Origin: Arenicellales bacterium
GTDB lineage: Bacteria > Pseudomonadota > Gammaproteobacteria > Arenicellales > JAJDZL01
Assembly: GCA_951813075.1 (NCBI GenBank)
Contig: OX638343.1
Coordinates: 434,001-498,000, forward strand
Reading direction: 5' to 3'
DNA: 64,000 nucleotides
The notes below the pieces were generated by a model. The model saw nothing but the letters and a program-made list of their open reading frames with translations. It ran no database searches and was not told where the DNA came from. Numbering within the stretch: position 1 is the stretch's first letter; the number at the start of each line of letters is the position of its first letter. Positions 43,176 to 51,842 of this stretch are shown in pieces. A program made the position numbers and the translations under genes.

Positions 43176-44363
43176 ATGAATAACGCGAATCTTCACCCTG
43201 CAGATACTGAAGCACTAATAAAAGTTCATTCAGTTCGTCCTGTTTTAAGCGACCACCGGCGGGCGAGAGATGTACTGGACATCGACATCAATATCTTGTT
43301 GCACGCAGGGCCTGCATTTTCGTCACCGTCGCGCATTGCCAAGCCAATACTGAACTCAGGGTGTGCCGCACTTGTTTTTGAGGGGATTGCACACAATCTT
43401 AACGAGGCCCGACAACTGATTCGATCGGGCGAGGTCACGCTGGCACCTGCGCAGGACTACGGTGCGGTCGTACCGCTCGCCGGTGTTATTTCCGCTTCTA
43501 TGTGGCTTCATGAAATTGCTGATGTTGCAGGCCGGGCACCTTCGACCTATTCACCACTGAATGGTGGAAACGGACCAGCGATGCGGCTCGGGCAATTCAG
43601 TGATGAAGTCATTGCGCATTTGCATTGGCTGAATAGTGAGTTGATAGAAGCGATTACAGCCGTGCATTCTCAGGATATTGATCTGATCTCAATCGGTGCT
43701 CATGCGCTCGAAATAGGGGATGATTGTCACGGAAGAACAATGGCAGGTACCCAATTTCTATTGGATCAATGGCGCCCACAAATTGAATCACACCCGGCGG
43801 CTTATCAGTTTCTTTGTGATAGTCCGATGTTTTTTCTGAATCTGTGGATGGCCGCATGCAAGTGCATGCTTTCAGCAGCAGCCAACACGCAACATAGCAG
43901 TCTGGTCACCTCGGCTGGTGCGAATGGCGTTGAATGCGGAATACAGGTTGCTGGCGTTCCAGACCAATGGTTTGTCGGACCATCGACTCCGCCGGAGGGT
44001 GACATCGGACAATTTTCAGCTGATAGAGCCCTGGGCGCAATTGGCGACAGCGCTATTGTCGATATCGCCGGCTTCGGTGCGATGGTGCTATCGTTTGCAC
44101 CTGAACAACAGAAAGCCTTCGGAAACTCTGTACCTGACGATGCATTTGAGCTGCCGCAATTGCTTCTACCGAAAATTCACTCTGAATTTGGTGATCTCAA
44201 AATACGGGTGAGCACTATTGCACGTCAAGTAGTCGCAACAGGCAGGACTCCGATCGTTGCGTTGGGTATTATTGATAAAGAAGGTGTAGCCGGTCGGTTA
44301 GGTGGTGGTATATTTCGATATCCGCCTGACGTTTTCAATACGATTTGCACTCATCTGGATTAA
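43176..44363 (+). CDS. DUF1116 family protein (YlbE/AllG-like), without FdrA partner
   Basis: 395 residues, recognised from the DUF1116 pattern: LLHAGPAFSS, CAALVFEGIAHNLNEARQLIRSGEV (landmark LVFEGIAHN), APAQDYGAVVPLAGVISASM, YSPLNGGNGPAMRLG and HALEIGDDCHGRTMAGTQFLL (landmark GDDCHGR). The E. coli member (YlbE, now AllG) acts with FdrA and YlbF in oxamate carbamoyl transfer of allantoin degradation. Here neither partner is present and the gene leads a trio with an amidase and a deacylase. A carbamoyl or acyl transfer role on a small N-acylated compound is possible, but no activity is established for stand-alone members. Confidence 0.8.
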   Translation: MNNANLHPADTEALIKVHSVRPVLSDHRRARDVLDIDINILLHAGPAFSSPSRIAKPILNSGCAALVFEGIAHNLNEARQLIRSGEVTLAPAQDYGAVVPLAGVISASMWLHEIADVAGRAPSTYSPLNGGNGPAMRLGQFSDEVIAHLHWLNSELIEAITAVHSQDIDLISIGAHALEIGDDCHGRTMAGTQFLLDQWRPQIESHPAAYQFLCDSPMFFLNLWMAACKCMLSAAANTQHSSLVTSAGANGVECGIQVAGVPDQWFVGPSTPPEGDIGQFSADRALGAIGDSAIVDIAGFGAMVLSFAPEQQKAFGNSVPDDAFELPQLLLPKIHSEFGDLKIRVSTIARQVVATGRTPIVALGIIDKEGVAGRLGGGIFRYPPDVFNTICTHLD

Positions 44364-44366
44364 ATT

Positions 44367-45638
44367 GTGTCTACGCTTAACGAATTGTCGCTCAGAACTG
44401 TAAGCGAATTGATCAATCGGGCTGAGATTAGTCCGAAAGAACTTCTTGCTGATTGTTTTGCACGAATTCATCATCGCCACCGCGACGTATTGGCCTTCAC
44501 ATATTTCGATGAAGATCTGTCAGTTTATCAATTGTCGCAATTGGGGGCGAACGACCATGTCAGACCGCTTTTTGGTGTTCCGGTCGGAATCAAAGACATC
44601 ATGGATACTACTGATATGCCGACGACAAAGGGCAGTTCGATTTACACCGAGCACATGGCTCAACGCGACGCAACTTGCGTCACAATGTGCAGAAACGCCG
44701 GCTGTGTGATTCCAGGAAAGACAGAAACTACTGAATTTGCATATTTCTCACCCGGCAGAACACGGAATCCGCATAATCTGTTGCACACGCCCGGCGGATC
44801 ATCCATGGGATCGGCCGCTGCCGTCGCGGATTTTATGCTACCACTGGCACTTGGAACGCAGACAGCAGCATCAGTAATCCGTCCAGCCGCCTATTGCGGT
44901 GTTGTCGGCTACAAGGCAAGTCGCGGAATGTTCAGCCTGGAAGGAGTCTGCGGGGTGGCTCAGAGTTTGGATTCCTTGGGCTTCTTCGTACGAGAGGCGG
45001 ACGATCTCTCGTTGCTTGGCAACTTGTTCTTTGGCGCGGCTGACTATGGGAAAGAGTCTTCATCCAATTTACGAATTGGTTTGGTGAGGACCGCTCACTG
45101 GAACGAAGCAGAACCTTGTCAACGAGATATCGTCGAAACAGTCGCGGATCGGTTGTCGCGCAGTGATTGTGAGGTAGAGGAGGTTCAAATTGGACCGTCT
45201 GATGGTGCTCTTTCATTCGCACAGGCCACTGTCATGGCGTACGAAGCGAGTCGCAGTCTTGCTCACGAATACACAATGTTCCGAGAACTGCTGAGTAGTC
45301 AAATCAAAGAGCTGATCGCATCAGGGTGGAAAACTGGTTTCCATGAATACATGAAAGCGCGGGCCATGGCTGAGCTGTGGCAGCGCAAATTGGAGACAGT
45401 ATTCGAGCAGTTTGATATTCTGCTGGCGCCGAGCGCTCCCGGTGAGGCTCCTTTGGGTCTGGATTCTACCGGCGATCCGATATTCAGTCGAATGTGGACC
45501 TTGCTGCAGGTGCCCTCCATTACGTTCCCGGTAGGCTCCGGACCGAATAATCTGCCCCTTGGCATCCAACTCATCGGGGCCTATAACAAGGATGATCTTT
45601 TGATCAGTCATGCACAGAAAATTGCTGATCTGCTGTGA
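44367..45638 (+). CDS. Amidase signature family hydrolase
   Basis: 423 residues from a GTG 3 bp after the DUF1116 stop. The Ser-cisSer-Lys triad is visible: Lys76 in GVPVGIKDIMDT, the cis-Ser region in TPGGSSMGSAAAVAD (145/146) and the nucleophile Ser169 in LGTQTAASVIRPAAYCGVVGYK (landmark TQTAASVIRP). The usual Gly-Gly before the nucleophile is Ala-Ala here, as in some non-GatA relatives. Expected to hydrolyse a small amide; it is not GatA, since gatB/gatC are absent. It overlaps the next gene by a GTGA junction, implying a coupled three-gene unit. Confidence 0.87.
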   Translation: MSTLNELSLRTVSELINRAEISPKELLADCFARIHHRHRDVLAFTYFDEDLSVYQLSQLGANDHVRPLFGVPVGIKDIMDTTDMPTTKGSSIYTEHMAQRDATCVTMCRNAGCVIPGKTETTEFAYFSPGRTRNPHNLLHTPGGSSMGSAAAVADFMLPLALGTQTAASVIRPAAYCGVVGYKASRGMFSLEGVCGVAQSLDSLGFFVREADDLSLLGNLFFGAADYGKESSSNLRIGLVRTAHWNEAEPCQRDIVETVADRLSRSDCEVEEVQIGPSDGALSFAQATVMAYEASRSLAHEYTMFRELLSSQIKELIASGWKTGFHEYMKARAMAELWQRKLETVFEQFDILLAPSAPGEAPLGLDSTGDPIFSRMWTLLQVPSITFPVGSGPNNLPLGIQLIGAYNKDDLLISHAQKIADLL

Positions 45639-46672
45639 CTGAATACACCAATCCATTGCTGGAGCGAACTCGATTCTGGACTGATATGGATTTCGTGTCA
45701 CCAGGCAAGCGATCGGGAGAATTCAGATTCAAGTATTCAAACAACGAACTTGCGCTTGGCTACATTCCTATTCCGGTTGCGACCATAGTGAATGGAACAG
45801 GACCGACAGTGCTCATGATCGGTGGGGTGCACGGCGATGAATTCGAGGGTCCGGTAGCACTTCTCAATTTTTTCCATCATATTATCCCGAGCCAAGTGCA
45901 CGGTAGAATCATCATACTCCCAGCGCTGAACTTCCCGGCAGTCAATGTGGCATCGAGGGTATCGCCGTGGGATGATGGCAATCTGAACCGAGCGTTCCCC
46001 GGCGATGCTGATGGGAGCCCGACTGAAATGATCGCGAATCTCGTGGAAACTGCGATCATGCCGGTATGTGAGACGGTACTGGATCTGCATTCCGGTGGCA
46101 AGGCTGCGTGGTTTGCACCGTGTTCAATGGCGATGCAATATGATGATGCAATAATTTCCGAAAAGAATCTTGAACTTGCCGTAGTGTTTGGAACTGAATT
46201 AGTCTGGTTGATGGGCGATCTGAACGACAATCGGAGTGTCAATCACGGTGCGCTTCGGAACAATCTTCCGATGATCTCGGTAGAACTGGGTGGCGGAGGT
46301 CAGATTACACCTGAAGTTCTGAGAGTCGGGGAAGTTGGCATACGTAATTTTCTTCAATATCTGGGTGTTCTTGATGGTGAACCACAGCGTCGCAGCCATC
46401 CACCAAACTATTTGAGGATCAAGACATCTTCACAATCGATTTATGCCTCACACAGGGGGCTATTCGAACCGAACTTCACACCCGGCAAGAATGTCACTGC
46501 CGGCAATGTCGCAGGCTACATCCATCACTTTGAGGACATTTCCAATCCGCCAACTGAGATCAGATTTCCCGTCGATGGTGTCGCCATGGCACGGTGCCAT
46601 CGGGGGCTGGTGGAACGCGGAGAACTACTGGGTATGATTGGGATGGAGGTTGACCCACCGAGCAAGCAATAG
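45635..46672 (+). CDS. Succinylglutamate desuccinylase/aspartoacylase family deacylase (DoeB-like)
   Basis: 345 residues, zinc carboxypeptidase-fold deacylase. The zinc motif HGDE is at 66-69 (GGVHGDEFEG), the third ligand His152 in VLDLHSGGKAAWF, with DDGNLNRAFPGD supplying the conserved NxxR region. Layout and length resemble DoeB, which removes acetyl from N-alpha-acetyl-L-2,4-diaminobutyrate in ectoine breakdown. No ectoine hydrolase (doeA) or transaminase (doeC) is present, so another N-acyl amino acid is just as likely. Its GTG start overlaps the amidase stop. Confidence 0.85.
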   Translation: MTEYTNPLLERTRFWTDMDFVSPGKRSGEFRFKYSNNELALGYIPIPVATIVNGTGPTVLMIGGVHGDEFEGPVALLNFFHHIIPSQVHGRIIILPALNFPAVNVASRVSPWDDGNLNRAFPGDADGSPTEMIANLVETAIMPVCETVLDLHSGGKAAWFAPCSMAMQYDDAIISEKNLELAVVFGTELVWLMGDLNDNRSVNHGALRNNLPMISVELGGGGQITPEVLRVGEVGIRNFLQYLGVLDGEPQRRSHPPNYLRIKTSSQSIYASHRGLFEPNFTPGKNVTAGNVAGYIHHFEDISNPPTEIRFPVDGVAMARCHRGLVERGELLGMIGMEVDPPSKQ

Positions 46673-46696
46673 TTTTTCGAGCCGGCAAACAAAAAA

Positions 46697-47320
46697 TCAG
46701 TGCGCTGGTATCAGCCATGTCTCAGAAATGGCCATGAAAGCGGTGCTCATTTCCTTGCCAAAGAACTGTCTTGTCGTAACCGAACCGGAAAGATTTTTGC
46801 CATTGACAGATATGCTGGCATTTTTTGACTCGATGAAAACGCTGTACATTTCGTGCTCACCTGTTGCTGACGCTTCGGCCGCCACTTCAGCGGCAAAAGG
46901 TTCTTGAAGTGAACTCCACGTCATCGTGACCTTGAGATCGTCGCCGGAAACCATTGTTTCGATCCACTCCTCCCGAAGATCACCGCTCGTGTACGCTTGA
47001 TCTATGTGTCGAAAAGTCATTGCCTCCAATCCTTTTCTTCCTTTGAACGAGGGAAATTTGGACATATAGTCTTGAATCAGATAATGTGTCAGTTCTTCAT
47101 TGTTGGTGAGGCATAAATTACTGGCATCCGGCAATCCCAGCGCATCATCCGGTTTTTCCAAGACAATCATGGTTTCCCCAGTTCCGTGCGGAGAAAGATT
47201 GACACGGAAGAAAATTCCGAGCGAAGTCCAGTCTCCATCTGGGTCTTCTTTCAGGTAAATTCCGGGATTGTCTCCGGACCATTCTACTTTTCCGGGATTT
47301 CTAGGGTTCTGTGGGTCCAT
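46697..47320 (-). CDS. Conserved-looking protein of unknown function, single gene
   Basis: 207 residues, no signal peptide and no membrane segment; family not recognised. It starts with MDPQNPRNPGKVEWSGDNPG and is acidic, with alternating beta-like strands. Three points argue that it is real: an excellent GGAGG ribosome site 8 nt before the ATG at 47320, ordinary codon use over its full length, and a gap-filling position. It stands alone, opposite in strand to the deacylase and transporter genes on either side, and could be a small-molecule-binding or calycin-like protein. No function is proposed. Confidence 0.6.
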   Translation of the reverse strand: MDPQNPRNPGKVEWSGDNPGIYLKEDPDGDWTSLGIFFRVNLSPHGTGETMIVLEKPDDALGLPDASNLCLTNNEELTHYLIQDYMSKFPSFKGRKGLEAMTFRHIDQAYTSGDLREEWIETMVSGDDLKVTMTWSSLQEPFAAEVAAEASATGEHEMYSVFIESKNASISVNGKNLSGSVTTRQFFGKEMSTAFMAISETWLIPAH

Positions 47321-47675
47321 ATATTCACCTCCAAATCTCGCCTATACTCTTGTAAAAGCCTGCGAGCAGAATTTTAGGAATCAATTGAAATGGTGGCTCG
47401 TTAGAGCGCACAAAAACGCTCAAGGTTGCCAATGCTGGGAATGTAACCCGTTATTCATGCTAATTTGGATAAATCTGTTGTTTGCGTGCGAAATTGTATC
47501 ATCAGACTCGATCGCACTGCTGTCTGCAACTGAAAGCAATAAATATTAGGACCCGAGACAAATGAATTCAAACTGGTCGAAGTCAGAGTTGCACTGTTGT
47601 TTGGAATTTATTTATCCAACTCGGATATAAAGCGTAATTTGTCAGACATGCCCATTCACTACGTTGTAAATCTAT
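47321..47675 (+). promoter_or_regulatory. Intergenic region with a candidate promoter for the Pot-type operon
   Basis: No gene seen. The right part holds TTGGAA (47601-47606) and, 17 bp on, GATATAAA (47624-47631), a plausible promoter 45 bp before the ATPase start. The left end is the leader of the divergent unknown gene. Confidence 0.4.
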
Positions 47676-48782
47676 ATGCTGCAAGCTAGTTCAACGCGCC
47701 AGATTGCCGTTACAGTAAACGCGATCACCAAAATTTTTGGTGAGGGCGACAATTCAGTCGTAGCGTTGGAAGATGTCAATTTGGAGATCAAGGAAAACGA
47801 GTTCTTCACGTTATTGGGGCCCTCGGGTTGTGGCAAGACGACTTTACTTCGATTGATCGCGGGATTCGAACACCCCACGTCCGGGAATATTCTCCTCTAC
47901 GATCAGGATATCACCTTTCTTCCACCTTATCAGCGACCAGTCAATACCGTATTTCAGAACTATGCCCTGTTTCCACATATGACAGTCAGGCAGAATGTCA
48001 GTTTTGGCCTCGAAATGCTTGGCAGAGCGAAGTCTGAGATCAAGGAAACAGTTGATTCTGTATTGAATCTGGTGCGCATGGAAGAACTTGCAAATCGCAG
48101 AACCAGTGAGATTTCCGGAGGTCAGCAACAACGGGTTGCTTTGGCTCGCGCACTGGCGCCGAGACCTAAAGTACTACTGCTGGATGAATCTCTATCCGCA
48201 TTGGACTACAAACTTAGACAGGACATGCAGCTCGAATTGAAGCGCTTGCAGCATGAAACAGGAATCACATTCATATTTGTGACGCATGATCAAGAAGAAG
48301 CACTGACGATGTCGGACCGATTGGCAGTCATGGATGAGGGACGAGTGCTTCAGGTAGGCGGTCCCAGCGAAATTTATAACTATCCCAAAGAGCGATTTGT
48401 TGCGGAGTTCATTGGCGATTCAAATTTTCTCGAAGCTGATGTAACTTCTGTAAACGAGCGGTTGGTGAGAATTCAATTTTATACCGGTAAAGAATTTGAG
48501 GTTCCCGCGTTCCGGGACATGCGAGTCGGTGCGCATGTCACTGTGGCCGTTCGCCCGGAGCAGGTCACCCTCAGTAACTCGTTGGATGCGGCAACATTTA
48601 CCGGCGTGATTGAGAACATGGTTTATCTGGGTACACACACCCATTACATAATCAAGCTTTCTAACGGGTCCGAATTTACAGCTCATATTCAAAACCTGCG
48701 CGGACATGATAGACAGTTTGAAATAGGTGGTGCGGTAGGCATCGCACTCGACCCTGCAACCATACAGGTTCTGAAAGACTGA
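47676..48782 (+). CDS. potA: Spermidine/putrescine-type ABC transporter ATP-binding protein (PotA-like)
   Basis: 368 residues. The ABC core has Walker A LLGPSGCGKTTLLRLIAG, Q-loop VFQNYALFPHMTV, signature [16 protein letters not shown], Walker B VLLLDESLSALDYKLR and switch FVTHDQEEALTMSDR. The C-terminal TOBE domain (from about residue 260, DSNFLEADVTSVNERLV to VAVRPEQVTL) is typical of PotA. In Walker B the usual DEPLSALD is DESLSALD (Ser for Pro), a mild change. It is followed by two permeases and a PotD-type binding protein. Polyamine is the usual substrate, but related systems carry other cationic or betaine-like compounds. Confidence 0.92.
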   Translation: MLQASSTRQIAVTVNAITKIFGEGDNSVVALEDVNLEIKENEFFTLLGPSGCGKTTLLRLIAGFEHPTSGNILLYDQDITFLPPYQRPVNTVFQNYALFPHMTVRQNVSFGLEMLGRAKSEIKETVDSVLNLVRMEELANRRTSEISGGQQQRVALARALAPRPKVLLLDESLSALDYKLRQDMQLELKRLQHETGITFIFVTHDQEEALTMSDRLAVMDEGRVLQVGGPSEIYNYPKERFVAEFIGDSNFLEADVTSVNERLVRIQFYTGKEFEVPAFRDMRVGAHVTVAVRPEQVTLSNSLDAATFTGVIENMVYLGTHTHYIIKLSNGSEFTAHIQNLRGHDRQFEIGGAVGIALDPATIQVLKD

Positions 48783-48783
48783 C

Positions 48784-49740
48784 ATGGCCGAAACAGAAAA
48801 CACCAGCTCGGTTCTGGCAGCACAATCACATCAGGTTGCAATCGAGGCCTCCCGCAGAAACAAGATACGTAACTTCCGTTTACTGAGTATGCCAGCACTT
48901 ATCGTGCTGACAATTGGTGCGGCAGGACCGTTATTGATCATGCTCGTCTATTCATTTTTGAAAGCGGCGCCTTATGGCGGTGTCGTCTGGGAACCATCCA
49001 TTGATGGTTGGTTCGGTGTTTTTTTGAAAAAAGATATTTTCGATGGAACCATCTCCATTGCCACAGCACATCTTTCGATTTTATGGCGTTCGGTCAATTT
49101 GTCCATTCAATCGACTTTGCTTGCCTTGATACTGGGATTTCCGACCGCGTACTTTATTGCTACCCGATCGGTTCAAACCCGGAATTTATGGTTGTTCCTG
49201 ATCACGATTCCGTTCTGGACAAATTTGCTGATTCGAACGTTTGCAATCATGCAGGTAATTCGAGATCAGGGGATCATCAACAACTTTCTGATCGGCTGGG
49301 GTTTGATTGAATCTCCGATAGAAATGCTGTACACCGACTTCGCGATTATGCTGGGAATGACCTATGTCTACCTGCCATTGATGGTGCTTCCGCTTTATGC
49401 AAGTATAGAAAAACTCGACTTCAGGCTTGTGGAAGCGGCTTACGATCTCTACGCGACTCGACTGAGGGTACTGTGGCGGATCATCATTCCATTGGTTCGC
49501 CCAGGCATTGTTGCGGGTTCTATTCTGGTATTCGTTCCATCATTGGGAGCTTACGTAACACCTCGAGTGTTGGGAGGTGGCAAGCATCTTATGCTGGGCA
49601 ATCTGATTGAACTGCAGTTCGGGCAGGGCAGAAACTGGCCGTTGGGTGCTGCGCTGTCAATATTTCTTCTATGCGTGGTGATGGGTGCTTTACTTATCTA
49701 CGTGCGCGTCGCTCAACGAGGAACTACCGAACATGTCTGA
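48784..49740 (+). CDS. potB: Spermidine/putrescine-type ABC transporter permease (PotB-like)
   Basis: 318 residues, about six membrane helices. Family features are LLSMPALIVLTIGAAGPLLIMLVYSFL at the N-terminus (landmark LLIMLVYSFL), FPTAYFIATRS, ITIPFWTNLLIRTFA and the EAA loop LVEAAYDLYATRLRVLWRIIIPLVRPGIVAGSILVF (landmark AYDLYATRLRVLW). A long non-hydrophobic lead of 25 residues precedes the first helix. It starts 1 bp after the ATPase gene and overlaps potC by 8 bp. Confidence 0.92.
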   Translation: MAETENTSSVLAAQSHQVAIEASRRNKIRNFRLLSMPALIVLTIGAAGPLLIMLVYSFLKAAPYGGVVWEPSIDGWFGVFLKKDIFDGTISIATAHLSILWRSVNLSIQSTLLALILGFPTAYFIATRSVQTRNLWLFLITIPFWTNLLIRTFAIMQVIRDQGIINNFLIGWGLIESPIEMLYTDFAIMLGMTYVYLPLMVLPLYASIEKLDFRLVEAAYDLYATRLRVLWRIIIPLVRPGIVAGSILVFVPSLGAYVTPRVLGGGKHLMLGNLIELQFGQGRNWPLGAALSIFLLCVVMGALLIYVRVAQRGTTEHV

Positions 49741-50545
49741 GGTACAGGTTCGGCGCAAACAGTTTGCAGTTCGTAAACTACCGGGCTTTCAATCGACAGC
49801 CGTCCTGTGTTTCGTACTGCTTTATGCGCCAATTGCCGCATTGGTGATTTATTCCTTCAATGCTGGAACCAATATTGCGTTGTGGGAGGGCTTCTCGCTG
49901 AAGTGGTATCACGTCGCTTGGCAGAATGAACAGGTTCAGGAGGTCACAATACGGTCATTCATTATTGCCAGTGTCGCATCGTTTTCTGCAACGTTGCTGG
50001 CGACCCTGGCCGCTCTCGGCACCACTCGAACTGAAAACTATCGCGGAAGAACCGCCATCTATGCGTTGATCAATCAACCGCTGATGGTGCCAGAAATCGT
50101 TACAGGTGTCGCACTATTGATTTTTTTCGCAATCATCAAGACTGTAACCGGTTACCACGGTTTGTTTTATTTGATGCTCGCTCACACAGCGTTTTGTATT
50201 CCATTCGCATATTTACCAATACGAGCGCGGCTTGAAGGAATGGACATTTCATTGGAGACAGCAGCTCAGGACCTTTATGCAACACCATGGATGACCTTCA
50301 GGCGAATAACACTGCCTTTGCTATGGCCTGGAGTGCTTGCCGGTGCGATGCTCGCGTTTGTTATTTCACTGGATGATGTTGTGATCACAGAACTTGTGAA
50401 ATCCGCAGGGCAGGATACGTTACCGACCTATATGCTCGGTCAGTTGCGACGAGGTGTCACGCCGGAAGTCAATGCCATTTCCAGCGCTTTACTTGGAGTA
50501 TCGATACTGTTGGTTTCGCTATTCTATATTCTGAGAAACCGCTAG
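49733..50545 (+). CDS. potC: Spermidine/putrescine-type ABC transporter permease (PotC-like)
   Basis: 270 residues from the ATG at 49733, overlapping potB by 8 bp; frames starting earlier are read-through of potB. Typical PotC segments are LLYAPIAALVIYSFNAGTNIALWEGFSLKWY (landmark APIAALVIYSFN), TLLATLAALGTTRT, LINQPLMVPEIVTGVALLIFF and the EAA loop ETAAQDLYATPWMTFRRITLPLLWPGVLAGAMLAF (landmark AAQDLYATPWMTF) ending in SLDDVVITELV. Forms the transport pore with PotB. Confidence 0.92.
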   Translation: MSEVQVRRKQFAVRKLPGFQSTAVLCFVLLYAPIAALVIYSFNAGTNIALWEGFSLKWYHVAWQNEQVQEVTIRSFIIASVASFSATLLATLAALGTTRTENYRGRTAIYALINQPLMVPEIVTGVALLIFFAIIKTVTGYHGLFYLMLAHTAFCIPFAYLPIRARLEGMDISLETAAQDLYATPWMTFRRITLPLLWPGVLAGAMLAFVISLDDVVITELVKSAGQDTLPTYMLGQLRRGVTPEVNAISSALLGVSILLVSLFYILRNR

Positions 50546-50681
50546 CAGGCACATTAATCGGACTCAATATTACTGTGATCGGCGAGTGCCATTACAATTT
50601 CGCACGAGTACTGTTTTGGTTTATTATTCACTTCGGACGTATGCGAAACGAATTTTTTATACCTGAAAGGAGGGTTATGAA

Positions 50682-51716
50682 ATGAGAAGAGTGATTAAGA
50701 ATTTGATATCTGCTCTCGTAGCATTGATGTTTGTCAATGCGGCGCATGCGGCAGGGGAGTTGCATATCTTCAACTGGGGAGATTACACCAATCCTGATTT
50801 GATCGCGAAGTTTGAGCAGATGTACGATGTGAAAGTCACAATTACCGATTATGATTCGAATGAGACGGCACTGTCCAAAGTTCGACCCGGTGGACACGGG
50901 TTTGATATCGCAGTACCGACGTCATCGCACATTCCGATCTGGATCGAGGAAGGTCTGCTGATGCAGACGAATCCAAACGAAATGCCCAATTTTGTGCATG
51001 TTGCCGAACAGTGGAGAAATCCGGATTGGGAACCGGGCAGAAATTACAGCGTTCCCTGGACATGGGGCAGTACCGGAATATCCGTAAATACTGCCATGTA
51101 TGGTGGCGAGATCAACACTTCCGAATTATTTTTCTCTCCTCCGGACGAACTTCATGGAAGGATCAACATAGTCCCTGAAATGAATGACGTCATGAACATG
51201 GCGATCATGTATGAAGGTGGACAACCCTGTACCACTGATAAAGAGGTATTGATGAGAGTACGAGATACTGTTATGGCAGCAAAGGAAAACTGGAAATCCA
51301 TCGACTATGGAACGAAGGAGAAACTAGTCAGCGGTGACGTTGCGGTATCCATGAACTGGAATGGTTACAGTAAACGTGCGCGAGAAGAGAATCCCGATAT
51401 CGCTTTTGGATATCCGAAGCAGGGTTACCCGCTGTGGATGGATAATGTTGCAGTTCTCGCTGACGCTAAAAACGTTGAGAACGCGAAACTGTTTCAGAAT
51501 TTCCTGATGGACCCGGAAAATGCGGCGATGATTTCCGCTTTCGCGCAGTATGCCAATGGCATTGCCGGATCGGAGGCTTACATGCCTGCTGATCTCGCCA
51601 GCGCACCGGAGATCGCAATTCCCGCGGAACTTCAGAGCGCAGGTGTTTTCGTTCCGCCATGCCCACCGGAAGCGCAACAGCTCTATACCGCAATCTGGAC
51701 CGAAGTTCAGAAGTGA
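50682..51716 (+). CDS. potD: PotD/PotF-like periplasmic binding protein
   Basis: 344 residues with a signal peptide ending near AAHAA (residues 1-24). The mature start GELHIFNWGDYTNPDLIAKFEQMYDVKV and TITDYDSNETALSKVRPGGHGFDIAVPTS are the polyamine-binding protein pattern (landmarks FNWGDYTNP and SNETALSKV). The ATG at 50682 is preceded by GGAGG. A tiny frame ATG-AAA-TGA lies between them, perhaps a translational quirk. The DYDSNE region and later WTWGSTGISVN fit PotD/PotF. The aromatic ligand-box residues cannot be fully checked by eye, so polyamine specificity is presumed from family. Confidence 0.92.
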   Translation: MRRVIKNLISALVALMFVNAAHAAGELHIFNWGDYTNPDLIAKFEQMYDVKVTITDYDSNETALSKVRPGGHGFDIAVPTSSHIPIWIEEGLLMQTNPNEMPNFVHVAEQWRNPDWEPGRNYSVPWTWGSTGISVNTAMYGGEINTSELFFSPPDELHGRINIVPEMNDVMNMAIMYEGGQPCTTDKEVLMRVRDTVMAAKENWKSIDYGTKEKLVSGDVAVSMNWNGYSKRAREENPDIAFGYPKQGYPLWMDNVAVLADAKNVENAKLFQNFLMDPENAAMISAFAQYANGIAGSEAYMPADLASAPEIAIPAELQSAGVFVPPCPPEAQQLYTAIWTEVQK

Positions 51717-51842
51717 CGGCTACAATACACCGCATGCCGGAATTGGATCATATTGATTCGATTCCGGCGCGGTGGTTTCCGAAAATCAGTTCAACAAATT
51801 TGCGGATTCTCAGCGAAATCTCGACAATTTCAGGTAATTATC

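Noticed and set aside
45635..46672. Ectoine degradation operon (doeB)
   Set aside because: Only a DoeB-like deacylase is present; doeA, doeC and ectoine transport genes are missing, so the name was not applied.
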